A stretch of 64,000 nucleotides of DNA. It comes from Limnephilus marmoratus (lineage: Eukaryota > Arthropoda > Insecta > Trichoptera > Limnephilidae). The DNA is taken from contig OU862907.1 of assembly GCA_917880885.1 (NCBI GenBank), forward strand, positions 69,559,072 to 69,623,071. The letters are read 5' to 3'. The notes below the pieces were generated by a model. It worked only from the letters and a program-made list of their open reading frames with translations, did not search any database and was not told the DNA's origin. A program made the position numbers and the translations under genes. This document shows, in pieces, positions 21,959 to 31,885 of the stretch (position 1 is its first letter; the number at the start of each line of letters is the position of its first letter).

Positions 21959-24841
21959 CTACATAAAAGTATTGTTCAGGTATTTCTTAAATAATGGTAA
22001 ACTTGTGTTAAATATATCGATATTGGAGGTGAATTTGTTTCCTAATGTGTGAAGTCTAGAAATAGGTGCATGTATGTGGTAGTTCGTTCCAGAATTATTG
22101 TTGCAGAATAATATGTTTTGCCTTGTTGCTCGATTGGGTACCCTGAAATCGATGAGATGCAGGAGTTCGCAACAATCTAATTCAGAGTGAATAATTTTAA
22201 ACAAAAAAGTTAAGTCATTTATTTTTCTTCTGTTTTCTAGGGAATGCAATTTAAGTGTGTTTAGTAAGGATGTATAGTTAATGTGTTGAGTAGGTATGTG
22301 TAATTTGAAGTTGATAAATCTTAAAAATTTGTGCTGCACTCTTTCGATATTTTTTATATGAATTTGATAATAAGGGGACCAAACAATGGAATTGTATTCC
22401 AACAAGCTGCGTACGAGTGACAAATATACGATTTTTATAACTTCCAACGAGTTGAAGTCTTTGATTGTTCTGATTATAAATCCTAGTGTTTTCATGCCTT
22501 TGTTAGTTATTTGTTGTATGTGATTTATAAAATTTAATTGCGTGTCAAACACAACTCCAAGATCTCTAATTTCATTGACTTTTTCTAATATGTTGTTATC
22601 TATTGTGTACTTGAAAGATAGTGGGGTCTTTGTTCGACAAAACGTTAGTGTCTTACATTTGTCGATATTGAGGAATAAGTTATTTGTGACACACCAATTT
22701 TGTAATTTGTCTATGTTTGACTGTAGGATTAGGCAGTCACCTATATTGGATATTTCTTTGTATAATTTGATGTCATCGGCAAAAAGCAGAACTTCTACAT
22801 CGTTGAAACAGCTTATGATATCATTTATGAATATTAAGAAAAGGATGGGACCGAGATGACTCCCTTGCGGTAGACCACTAGTTGCATATAATAACTTAGA
22901 TATAGTATGTTTAATTTTAACAAATAAGATTCTGTTAGATAAATAACTTGAGAACCAATCCAACAACTTGCCTCTCAGTCCTAAGGCATACAGTTTACTA
23001 AGTAATAATTTATGTGATACTTTGTCGAAAGCTTTTGAAAAATCTGTGTAGATACTGTCAACTTGTTTTTTTCTTGTAAAAGATTCTATAATATAGTTAT
23101 GGTAAAGTAACAGGTTGGTAGCAGTTGACCTACCAGAAACAAATCCGTGTTGGTTTTTATCAATTGCTTTTAATATTGATGGATAAATTAAATCAAGAAC
23201 AAGGGATTCAAAGATTTTCGGGAGCGCTGATTGTATGCATATAGGACGGTAGTTTTTAATGTCTGAGTCGTCACCTTTTTTGAGAATCGGGGTAATATAA
23301 CTAGATTTCCAACGGGTTGGAAAATGTCCAGAAGAAAGTAGGTGGTTAAATAATGTGGTGAGTGGACCTGATATTGCAGATGCGCATTGTTTGAAAAATA
23401 TTGGTGGGATGTTATCTGGGCCTGCAGATTTGTTAGGGTCAAGTGAAATGATTTTATTTAAGCATGATTCCTGTGTAATGGTGTAGTTCTGTAAATTTAT
23501 TGTGTTTTGATATGTGTACGATGGTACGTTGTTATCTGATATTTCACCTTCGTATACACTTTGGAAATGATCCGCAAACAAATTAACAATATCAAAGGTG
23601 CTATTGGCTATTTTGCCATCATAATGCATTGTGGGGGGGTAGTCTGTACTTTCATTGTTTAATTTTTTAACAAAATTCCAAAGATTTTTTGTTCCTAGCG
23701 CAGTTTTCTCAACGGAGGTGATGTGTGCTTTATAGCATAGTTTAGATAGTGTTTTACATTTCTTTCTTGTTTCTGAGAAGTTTGAGTAGTCGTTGATTTG
23801 GTGAGTGAGTTTAAAAATTTTGTGTAGCTGTTTTTTTTGTTTCAGTAAGAGTATAAGGTCTGTGGAGAACCAAATTGGATATGTTCTGTGTTTTGGTGTA
23901 TATGAGGGGACATGAGATTTTATAAATTCAGAAAATGTTTCATAGAGTTTTTCTAGTATTTGTTCGCTATCACTGTTATTAGTCAAGAAAGTCCAATCTG
24001 TATTAGTGAGTTGGTAGTTAATAGAATCGTAATCGGCTTTTTTGAAGTTGAGTGTCGTTTGTTTCTGTGGTGGTTTGTTTGTGTACATATTTACTGTAAT
24101 GTGTAAGGGGGGGTGATAATTATCCACCGGTACGAGCTGATCGTCTGACATTTCAACACACAGTTTAGAGCTGTTTGATAGGGCAAGATCTAGAAGGCGA
24201 TCACATATATTGGGTACAAAATTGTGTTGATGCAAATTTAAATAGTTTATCATATCTATTACTTCACGTGCTGGGTCGTTAGAACTTTCGTTAGTAATAT
24301 AACCATTGTCACTAGAGTTCCATTTCAAATTGGGAAGATTATAATCGCCGACGATAATTATTTTCGATGTAGGATTTTTTGACATGAGAAATTCGACGTC
24401 TTCGCAATGTTTCTTATAGGTTTGGATGTCGGAGTTTGGTGGTATGTATACAGTTCCAATGATGATTTTTTCCATGGGAGTAACAATTTGTATAAATAAT
24501 TGCTCCAATGAGGTATTTTTCGTGCTTAGTTTTTTCACGGATATATTTTCCTTGATTGCAATCAAAACTCCGCCTCCTCTGGATTTGGTACTGGATTTTG
24601 GGTTTCTGTCACGGCGAAATATCTTGTGGTTTGTGAAACCAAGTTCAGGAGATTTTATTTCTGGAACGAGCCATGTTTCGGTAAGGATGAATATATCATG
24701 TCCGTGTAGAGGTACCGTTACTTTAAGCTCATGCAGTTTTGTACGAAGTCCTCGTGTATTTTGATAATAGATTTTGATTTCGTCAGGGCATTTGGTCCGG
24801 CGTTTTTGGCTAGTTCGGCCATATCCAATAGTGGATTTTAG
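21959..24841 (-). CDS. LINE ORF2: APE-type endonuclease and reverse transcriptase
   Basis: About 960 codons are open when read from the end of ORF1 in the -1 frame. The first ATG in this frame is over 120 codons in (a TTG at 24565 is only an alternative start), and endonuclease motifs lie upstream of it: YYQNTRGLRTK (residues 25-35) and LTETWL (53-58, catalytic Glu). They are followed by GDYN (165-168), LDLALSN and DNYHPP (about 240). The RT follows with TPILKKG, NQHGFVSGRS, SIYTDFSKAFDKV, GLPQGSHLGP and FADD (687-690). The C-terminus has SLVRSLLEYNSIVWSP and ENRRKINDLTFLFK. CR1/Jockey-group by motif pattern. Entry probably depends on a -1 frameshift at the ORF1 stop. Looks intact. Confidence 0.92.
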   Translation of the reverse strand, partial: LKSTIGYGRTSQKRRTKCPDEIKIYYQNTRGLRTKLHELKVTVPLHGHDIFILTETWLVPEIKSPELGFTNHKIFRRDRNPKSSTKSRGGGVLIAIKENISVKKLSTKNTSLEQLFIQIVTPMEKIIIGTVYIPPNSDIQTYKKHCEDVEFLMSKNPTSKIIIVGDYNLPNLKWNSSDNGYITNESSNDPAREVIDMINYLNLHQHNFVPNICDRLLDLALSNSSKLCVEMSDDQLVPVDNYHPPLHITVNMYTNKPPQKQTTLNFKKADYDSINYQLTNTDWTFLTNNSDSEQILEKLYETFSEFIKSHVPSYTPKHRTYPIWFSTDLILLLKQKKQLHKIFKLTHQINDYSNFSETRKKCKTLSKLCYKAHITSVEKTALGTKNLWNFVKKLNNESTDYPPTMHYDGKIANSTFDIVNLFADHFQSVYEGEISDNNVPSYTYQNTINLQNYTITQESCLNKIISLDPNKSAGPDNIPPIFFKQCASAISGPLTTLFNHLLSSGHFPTRWKSSYITPILKKGDDSDIKNYRPICIQSALPKIFESLVLDLIYPSILKAIDKNQHGFVSGRSTATNLLLYHNYIIESFTRKKQVDSIYTDFSKAFDKVSHKLLLSKLYALGLRGKLLDWFSSYLSNRILFVKIKHTISKLLYATSGLPQGSHLGPILFLIFINDIISCFNDVEVLLFADDIKLYKEISNIGDCLILQSNIDKLQNWCVTNNLFLNIDKCKTLTFCRTKTPLSFKYTIDNNILEKVNEIRDLGVVFDTQLNFINHIQQITNKGMKTLGFIIRTIKDFNSLEVIKIVYLSLVRSLLEYNSIVWSPYYQIHIKNIERVQHKFLRFINFKLHIPTQHINYTSLLNTLKLHSLENRRKINDLTFLFKIIHSELDCCELLHLIDFRVPNRATRQNILFCNNNSGTNYHIHAPISRLHTLGNKFTSNIDIFNTSLPLFKKYLNNTFM

Positions 24842-25560
24842 TTTTTTGAGACATTTACTATTGCTGGCTTATTGTTTATGAACTTTATAGTAAGTCCGAC
24901 TTCGCCTTCCAGGGTACGGTTAGCCAGGGTTTGTCTAAGATCATTTAGGTATTGCCTTTGTAGAGGGGTTTGGTCGGAATAGATTTTGCAATCAGTGTGT
25001 GTTAGAGCTATATTTTTTCTACGCAATATGTTTAATACAATCAACGGATCATTAAGGATTACTTTCATAGGTCTTACTTTATTTGGTTTTACTGCGCCAA
25101 TGCGGAAGACGTTGACAGAGTTTTCAACAAGTGTGGTATCGATTTTGTTGAGAATTTTTAGAACTTCCATTTTATCCTGTTTAATCCGGTCAATTTGATT
25201 CACCATGACACTTTCGGGGACATTTGTGATGATTAAATTTTTTGCTCTCACCTTTCTTTCTTCTAACTCGTCGGCTGCTTCGCACATTTGGGCTACTTGT
25301 GTCCCATTTGGCAGGGACTGAGGCGGAGGCTGGAGCGGCTGGTTTTCTGAGATGCGTTGGAATGTTTTAAGTTCACCTTCCAAAAAGCCTGTTCTCGCTG
25401 CAACAAGGCTTATGTTGCCCAGTAGTTCCGAAAGTTTTGGAGATAGTTTCCCCATCTGTTCTTTGGTGAACTTATTTGTTGGATCCATTATGGTGGTATG
25501 TAGAGAATTGATAATGTTGTTTGCTGCCGTGATAAATGAGTATGTATCACAGGTATCCAT
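24838..25560 (-). CDS. LINE ORF1: RNA-binding (RRM-like) nucleocapsid protein
   Basis: 240 residues from ATG at 25560 to TAA at 24838. The N-terminal third is helical and linker-like, with a proline-rich segment near residues 75-85. The C-terminal half has KNLIITNVPES, VFRIGAVKPNKVRPMKVIL and IYSDQTPLQRQYLNDLR, the pattern of ORF1 proteins of CR1/Jockey-type LINEs, which bind element RNA in the ribonucleoprotein particle. No CCHC zinc knuckles are visible. The last codons read TCA AAA AAC TAA: the heptamer A-AAA-AAC sits directly on the stop, and ORF2 continues in the -1 frame. Confidence 0.85.
   Translation of the reverse strand: MDTCDTYSFITAANNIINSLHTTIMDPTNKFTKEQMGKLSPKLSELLGNISLVAARTGFLEGELKTFQRISENQPLQPPPQSLPNGTQVAQMCEAADELEERKVRAKNLIITNVPESVMVNQIDRIKQDKMEVLKILNKIDTTLVENSVNVFRIGAVKPNKVRPMKVILNDPLIVLNILRRKNIALTHTDCKIYSDQTPLQRQYLNDLRQTLANRTLEGEVGLTIKFINNKPAIVNVSKN
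24841..24847 (-). promoter_or_regulatory. Candidate -1 ribosomal frameshift heptamer
   Basis: On the minus strand A AAA AAC (positions 24847 to 24841) sits in the ORF1 frame just before TAA. Slippage by -1 bypasses the stop and enters the open ORF2 frame at CTA. A-AAA-AAC is a classical slippery heptamer. No stimulatory hairpin or pseudoknot was demonstrated. Confidence 0.7.
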
Positions 25561-26010
25561 TTTTACTGCTTCGAGATGTGTGGTTTGAAAAAAGGTTTAG
25601 CGGCCCTGCGCTGTGTAGGCGGAGTTCGTAGACTCAGCTGTCAAACAACACACACAGACAACAGAGTTCGGACTAAGTGATCGGTGGTAGTCAAATGATT
25701 GTTATGACAGAAACTTAGTATTATAAAAATCAGATTTAGGTAAACACTGACGTTCTAAAACAACTTGAAACTTCTCAACTTCACTGCTAGTGTAATTCCG
25801 TATGTGTGAGCACTGTTTTTTTTGTCAAAAACGTTTAGATTGTTTACTTATTTAATTTTTAAAAAGGAGCGAATATAAGGGCGTGTCTCTGTACGGAGAT
25901 AGTATTGTTGAGAAGTAGAGTGGGGGGGCGGGGTGTTTTGAACGGGCCTTCCGTTGGTCTCGAATGGTCAGGGAGGGGGTAACGTCGTAAATACCTGCAG
26001 CATGTGGAAC

Positions 26011-26200
26011 GCGACCTCATTCGTCCTTGGACGGCCATGCAGATAAGCTGTTGCTAAAGCGGCCATCATGCGAATTGGATAGGTTATAGGTATGTTTGAT
26101 ACAGCACCCTCATTCGTCCACGGACGGCCATGCTGAATGTTTGGCCATTGCAGACAAATTTGCTTGCTGCGTATTGGGTAGGTCACGTTCGATACAGGTG
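26011..26200. repeat. Imperfect direct repeat, ~93 bp
   Basis: CCTCATTCGTCC...GGACGGCCATGC occurs at 26015 and 26108; each copy ends in a TAGGT...GATACAG string. The rest of 25901-26696 shows no gene. Confidence 0.7.
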
Positions 26201-26696
26201 ATGTACAACAAATAAAAATGCTAGATGACGTTAGTACTGTTGTCCCGAATTTTGCGGATCCAGCCACATGGCCACTCATTCGAAATAGCAAAATAATTGA
26301 TCATATAATAATTAGTGGCCCAGTGCAAACTCACATTGATAATTATCCGAAGAATGATACGGGGTGACATTTCTATAATTCCCATTTTATAAAAAAAAAC
26401 TAGCAAACAATGAAACAATTTATTCAAGATAAAAAACGTATCAGCGATCGTCGGGTGAAATTGCCCCTTTTACGCAGTATGCTCATTTTAAAAGATCATT
26501 ATGTTTATTTGTGAACTGTTATTTTCATTCGTAAAGGTCTTTGACTTAAGTATAGGTCATATACCTTGGTTGTGTGCCCATCTAATACAGTGAAAACATT
26601 TGAAGGAATTATTTTACTTAAGGCTTAAATGATAAATCGCATTCACGAACGAATAACGCCCAATTTTTTAATTATTTTGTATTTAGACATATTTTA

Positions 26697-27038
26697 TTCG
26701 CGCTCCCATGTAAAAAGGTTTATTCATTCAAAAGCAGAGTTTACTTTTAAGAACTAAATAGTGATATTATAATGCGAGATGCCTATATACTGTCATATTG
26801 AGTTATCGACGAATCACATATCTCCAGTCATTTTCCCACTGCGCCCCGCTGTAGTTGTTGTCTACCCCTAACCTTTATGTTCTGGTCTATTAATATTAAT
26901 ATGTCTATGCACACTACCCATGCACCAATTACCGAAATTTTATGTTAAATCATTCACAAACAAGAGTTTCAAAAAAATGATGCATTCGTTTTTCGTTGTA
27001 GGTACGGCTTTTCAGTCTTTTTAGACCGTACGCCACTG
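26697..27038 (-). mobile_element. Inverted copy of the 17.5-kb dispersed family, with hAT-like terminus
   Basis: 26697-26794 is the reverse complement of 17510-17606 with few differences. On the minus strand a CAGTGGCGTACGG end starts at 27038. It opens a small hairpin (GTACGG and CCGTAC). The opposite terminus was not identified. Confidence 0.45.
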
Positions 27039-27459
27039 TACACCAGTAAAGAGAACAAACCCGTCAACAGTGGTTAATTTATCATCGTTTACTGAAATTA
27101 TTAATTAGTCAGAGATGACTAATATGGCGTTGGTTTTCCACTAACTTGTGTGAACAAATTGCATATTGCTGATAAAGAAAATATTAATATGTTTCCAGTT
27201 CAGCCACTTCCTTCTAGTATTTAGATAAGGAGCTTCTCCTTATCTCGGGTTTAGTGGTGAGAGGCGTCGCGGATATAAAACCACGATAAGGATGTACAAT
27301 TACTTGCGATTTTTTTGAGCAACTAAATAAAGGGAAACATTTAATTCAATAAATAAAACTAATTGTGCCTATAGTAGAACTTTCGTACAAACAAATGTTT
27401 CTTCTGATTTTATAATTTTATCTTATTTAATAAATCAAAATAAATTTTTTTCTCAATTT

Positions 27460-27900
27460 AAAGCTTGAGCTCGGGCTGCGTTTTCTCAGGCTCCATTGGG
27501 ACGAAATGACTGTAATTTTGAATAATTTTTCAACATAACAGTCCAAAGAGGAATCAACAAAATGTCCAAAAAGTAGCATTTGTGGAAAATGAAAATTATG
27601 TATGATCATAATGCGAGGCTTGGGAGTTTGAAAGCCATTATCTCGGGCTCTGTTAGGCCGAACCGGATTCATATTAAAAATGGTAGTTTGAAGAGGAATC
27701 ATTAACAAAATCCACAAAATGCATCATTTATGGAATTTTTTTCATTTTCATGGGCATGATATGAGACTTGGGCTCTGGCAATGATATCCGGTATCTAGGG
27801 CTCTGTGTCGCTGAACCGACTAAAATTTTGGACTCTCATCAACATCTTTAAAAAGTAGCGTTTGTTGGAATTTCATCATTTGAAGGCTTGGGCTTGATCT
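27460..27900. repeat. Degenerate ~150-bp tandem repeat
   Basis: Three diverged units share the order GGCTTGGG, ATCTCGGGCTCTG, GGCCGAACCGG, AAAATTTT and GAGGAATCA. Starts near 27468, 27620 and 27768. The block 27039-27459 shows no gene. Confidence 0.6.
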
Positions 27901-27904
27901 TTGA

Positions 27905-28262
27905 CATACCCCGATCAGGGTATGTTGTGAGGCTGAAGGTACCTAGTGGGGAGGGGAAGGAGATGGGGAATAGGAAGGTGGCAAAGTCCCTGACTATTCA
28001 GACCTGATCACCAAACACGGCTAAAAGCCATTTCAAGCAACATTTCAATTCTGAATGGTGGTCTTACACCAGGGCGATACTGTGAGTATCTTCCACTCTG
28101 GAACATGCCGCAAATATACTATATGTACATTATTTTAAATGAATTAATTGTGAAATAACACAAATTAATCAAATTAAATTTATGTGCCCACGCCGAGATT
28201 CAATCCCGCAACCTTTGGATTGCAAGTCAAGAGCCTTACTGCTAGACTACGCCAGCCGTCAT
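27905..28262 (-). mobile_element. tRNA-derived SINE, copy 1
   Basis: On the minus strand a tRNA-like head (28260 to about 28190) contains GTAGTCTAGCAGTAAGG (A-box-like) and GCGGGATTGAATCTC (degenerate B box). The body follows: TTTGATTAATTTGTGTTATT, ATGTTCCAGAGTGG, GTATCGCCCTGGTGTAAGAC and CACCAAACACGG (on the plus strand). The same body is found at 54118-54420 and 59140-59440. A head with a polymerase III promoter plus an unrelated body is the definition of a SINE. Not a functional tRNA gene. Confidence 0.75.
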
Positions 28263-28374
28263 ATTTACGTCATACAGCCCCTACCTGAACCCGCCTCCCA
28301 CCGGTAAAAAAAAAATATATAACTTGAGTCGAAACAGAAGGGAACTATTCATTGGATAATTAACACCCCTGCCA

Positions 28375-28700
28375 TAGGTCACCCCAAGTGATTCAATACG
28401 TTTCGTGACTTAGCAGAGGTGTTGGGGTGAGGTGTGTCTAGGTCTTGGCGGCGGATGCGTTTGCTCGCCTACTGCGTGGCGGTCGAGGGAGACCTTTCAT
28501 TTCATCGTCTTGCGGCTCAGTGAGTGGAATGAATTCACACGTCCGTCACACCTGGACAAACTGACCCCCAGATTCCTACCCACACCTCATACATGTTTCC
28601 TTCCCAGGACTTCTCTAATAAGACCCCCCGCACAGCATCCCCAAAGATGACATGAGCCAAGAGGGGAAATTGTTTTCCTCAGGGTCTCCTGTGTGGAGCT
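28375..28700 (+). mobile_element. Short element sharing a LINE 3' hairpin, copy 1
   Basis: It begins near CTGCCATAGGTCACC, contains TTTCGTGACTTAGCAG and TTGGCGGCGGATGCGT, and ends with the CGCACAGCATCC...TTTTCCTCAGGG...CTGTGTGGAG hairpin also seen at 14066-14134. An inverted copy lies at 58385-58700. Either the 3' end of a LINE with a decayed coding part or a SINE that borrowed the LINE 3' end. Read-through frames here are not convincing proteins. Confidence 0.6.
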
Positions 28701-29079
28701 ATTGTTAAAAAAATGTGTCTCCGCCTACCCCTATGAGAAACGGCGTGAATGTTAGTTTGTAGATTTTTGATTAAATATTTAAAAAGAGTTTGCATTGATT
28801 TGATTGTTCGACATACCATGCAAACCTTATCGCTATTAACTTGCCCAAGAGATTGCCAACTTAAAAATAACTTCGCTGTCACCAACAGGAAAACCATATT
28901 CTGGAATTACAAATGATGATTGGGAGGCCTGTGGCAAATAATGCAAATTGATGAAAGTGTTGCACAGGGCCGCATTTAGGATCTGTAGTCTCGGAGGTCT
29001 CTATGGTAATATAACTTTAAAAAATTATGTCAAACCAAAAAATGCTTTTGTTTTATCATCCATGAAAAACTAAATGACT

Positions 29080-29250
29080 ATGGATATAGAAAAATTAATT
29101 GCTTGTGTTTATAATAGACCAACCCTGTGGGATAAACATTCTAGAAATTACAATAATCGAGATGTTTCGAAACGGTTATGGGCTGAAATTGCATCAGAAA
29201 TGGATATAGCGGTTACAGACATGGAGCAACTTAAGGGACCAATTTCATAA
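29080..29250 (+). pseudogene. MADF-domain fragment
   Basis: 56 residues from ATG to TAA: MDIEKLIACVYNRPTLWDKH, then SRNYNNRDVSKRLWAEIASE and MDIAVTDMEQL. This matches the first two-thirds of a MADF domain (LI..V..rP.LWd..h..Yk.r......W..IA.el....v), a Myb-like DNA-binding fold found in transcription factors and in the accessory protein of PIF/Harbinger transposons. The third helix with its WKnLR motif is missing, so this is a broken copy or a first exon. Confidence 0.65.
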
Positions 29251-29527
29251 ATAATATGACAAATGCAATGAAACAGGTAAATCCGGTGCTGCGGCGGATC
29301 ACAAATCACCTTCGTGGTCATATTACGAATCAGGCGCGGATCCAGCCCTGGAAAAAGGTTGTGGGCACAGCCACCCGAAAATCGGCCAAGTGCGAGGTTG
29401 CGAGTCGGAATTTGGAAAAAGTCGGAACGAACTCGCTCATGAACAATCATGACTCACGAACGACTTTTGAAATTGATTATTTACAGGACTTTGGCCTTAG
29501 GAATGGAAATAATCATTGGAGGAAGTC

Positions 29528-29655
29528 AGGGGGAGTTCAAGTATTACGTAACGCAATTTTTGAAGATTTTGGACCCCCCTTCTCCCCCATGTAACGCGCC
29601 ATAACATTTTCCTTTACCCCCCCCCCCCCCCCTAAAACGTTACGTAACAACCAGG
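29528..29655 (+). mobile_element. Small MITE-like repeat with C16 tract, copy 1
   Basis: It starts GGGGGAGTTCAAGTATTACG and ends near CGTTACGTAACAACCAGG. A run of 16 C lies at 29617-29632. The same termini recur at 33840-34075 and 35045-35185 on the minus strand. The ends contain the palindrome TTACGTAA. Confidence 0.65.
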
Positions 29656-29929
29656 TGACAAATTTTACCTGAAAGTCACCATTAAGTTGCGCAACGTACT
29701 GAAATGTCCCTTTAATACCCTTTTCTTGATTTAATCGCGTTTACGGAAACAAATAAATAAAACTCGCGATACATGCGTATATTGTTCATTTTATGAATTC
29801 AAATTGTTATTTATTAAATAAATTGAAAAATTTTATAATTTTTATCGGCATTGTATTTCTTCCGGATTTCCACAATTTAACACTGATCTATTATATACCT
29901 ACATGGTTTTACAACACGTACTTTTTTTA

Positions 29930-29990
29930 CATTAGCTGCACTGAGGAGGCCCTAAGAAAGTAATTTTCCTATTGTTTCCCTGTGGAGCAA
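29930..29990 (-). other. Degenerate LINE-type 3' hairpin at the palindrome border
   Basis: ACATTAGCTGCACTGAGGAG, then GGCCCTAAGAAA and TTTCCCTGTGGAGC. It corresponds to the inverted form of the 14066-14134 hairpin and has an inverted partner at 34590-34635 in the other arm. Confidence 0.55.
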
Positions 29991-29994
29991 CACT

Positions 29995-31310
29995 TTACTC
30001 CACTATGATTCACAAGCTGACTCATAGTGGAATAAAACCTCTTTCATGTTCCGAATGCAGTTATACAAGTTCTCAAAGGGGAAGATTTAAAAATCCACAG
30101 TATGATTCGCAGAAGTGAAAAACCTTTTCATGCCCTGACTGAAACTATTCGTGTCCTCAAAATGGATATCTAAGAAGTCACTCGCTGACTCATAGTGGAG
30201 AAATACCTTTTTCGTGTTCTGACTGCAACTATTCACGTATTACGAAGAGAAATCTAAAAATCACATGTTTACCCACAGCGGAAACAGACCTTTTTCATGT
30301 ACTGACTACAAGTATTCCTCTTCTAAGAGTAAAAAGTAACTAAAACGGCACTTGCTAACTCACAGTGACGAAAAACCTTTTTCTTGTCCTGACTGCGACT
30401 ATTCATGTGCTACACAACGGTATCCAAAAATTTTACATGCTTACCCACACTGGACTAAAACCTTTTACATGTCCCGACTGCAATTATTCATGTTGTATGA
30501 AGGAACTTCTTAGAAATAATTTGCTTACTCCAAGTGACATAAAACCTTTCCATTGTAATTATTCATATTCTACAAAGAGGCGCCAAAAAATCACATGTTT
30601 ACGCACAGCAGACAGAAACCATTTTCCTGTCCGGAATAAAGTTATACAAGTTCTCAAAAGGACAATTTAAAAATTCGCCGTATGATTCACAGAAGAGAAA
30701 AACCTTTTTCATGTTCTGACTGCAACTATTCGTGTTCTGAAAAGGGATATTTAAGAAGTCACTTGCTGACTCGACTCATAGTGGGGAAAAACCTTTTTCA
30801 TGTTCCGACTGCAACTATTCAAGTACTACGAAGAGAAATCTAAAAATCACATGTTTACCCACAGTGGAAACTACTACTACGATATTCAAGTACTACGAAG
30901 GGAAATCTAAAAACCACATGTTTACCATTTCATGTCTTGACAGCAACTATTCTTCTTCTCAAAAAAAAAAACTTAAACGGCACATGCTAACTGACACGGA
31001 TGAAAAACCTTTTTCATGTCCCGACTGCAATTATTTATGCTGTACAAAGGAACTTCTTAGAAATCATATACTGGCTTACAGTGATATATAACCTCTTACA
31101 TGTTTCTACTGCGACTATTCATATTCTAAAAAGAGGCACCAAAAAATCACATGTTTACATACAGCAGACAAAACCATCTTCCTCTTCCGAGTGCAGTTAT
31201 TCAAGTTCTCAAAAGGAGATTTAAAAATGCACAGCGCGATTCGCAGTGGAGAAAAACCTTTTCCATGTTCCGAGTGTGACAAGGCATGTACTACGAAAAA
31301 TATCTATATG
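29995..31310 (+). pseudogene. C2H2 zinc-finger array, left arm, broken
   Basis: Successive 84-bp-type modules encode KPFSCPDCDYSCATQR, KPFTCPDCNYSCC.KELLRN, KKLKRHMLT and similar. Each has Cys-x2-Cys and a KPF linker, and many have the His pair. Stops and frame changes occur every few hundred bases (open stretches 30365-30670, 30864-31091, 31000-31224), so no single protein can be read. About 15 finger-sized modules fit. Zinc fingers of this kind bind DNA in nuclear proteins. The array is copied inverted at 33110-34560. Confidence 0.8.
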
Positions 31311-31374
31311 TAATATTATTATATTTAAGCAGTAAACTAACCTGTGTGTAATACCTAAAAAGCGTTTTTCTAAC

Positions 31375-31885
31375 CAAAAACTCTCGTAAAACATCATTCA
31401 TAATGTTATGTTCCATAAAATTTTCATTTTTTTTTTTTTTCTTTTGCTATTTTCCTTGGTTCTCATACTGGCAAGTCAGCATGAGAACCTGTATAGGCCA
31501 ATAACAGCTGATGATGCAAATCTCCCGCTTTTCAGGACATTATAGAAACTTTTAACTCAATTTAACAACACTGACTACAGAAATTTGTGTTTATGTGTAT
31601 TCCAAGTTGGCAACCCTTTTCATTTATGTTGTACAGGGAACCCCTTGACTGTATTGTGCGTCATTTTTATTTTATTTTCGTTGTCAGTATTCGTTAGTGT
31701 TTTAAACACGAAATACGCATAAACACAAATTGTTGTAGTCAGTCTTGTTAAAGTGCTCTCATGCTGACTTGCTAGCGCAGCGCAACCAAAAAAATGCCAA
31801 CAAAATTTGAAAAAACAGCAAAAGAAAAAATGAAAAATAATTTTTAATTCATGGAACATAATAGATGAATGTTAAACTTTAACAG
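31375..31885. repeat. Inner inverted repeat in the palindrome spacer
   Basis: Arms 31375-31610 and 31640-31885 are inverted copies with a centre near 31625. Anchors: CAAGTCAGCATGAGA (left) with TCTCATGCTGACTTG (right), ATTTGTGTTTATG with CATAAACACAAAT, and TTATGTTCCAT with ATGGAACATAA. Not centred in the outer palindrome, so probably an independent foldback element. Confidence 0.8.

Larger units (their letters stand above)
21590..25900 (-). mobile_element. Near full-length non-LTR retrotransposon (LINE)
   Basis: Minus-strand order: about 340 bp of 5' leader, ORF1 (25560-24838), ORF2 (to 21959), a 3' untranslated region, and a tail. The tail has a GCCC/GGGC hairpin (21622-21625 with 21614-21617) followed by AATAAATAAATTAATAAATAAAT to about 21590. 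Both reading frames are free of stops, which makes this the youngest-looking LINE in the window. The 5' border is approximate and I could not find a target duplication. Confidence 0.85.

Noticed and set aside
28965..29350. CAGGGCCGCATTTAGG and GGATCCAGCCCTG as termini of a 385-bp hAT element
   Set aside because: The flanks GTGTTGCA and GAAAAAGG do not match and the termini share only the first bases, so the pairing is not supported.
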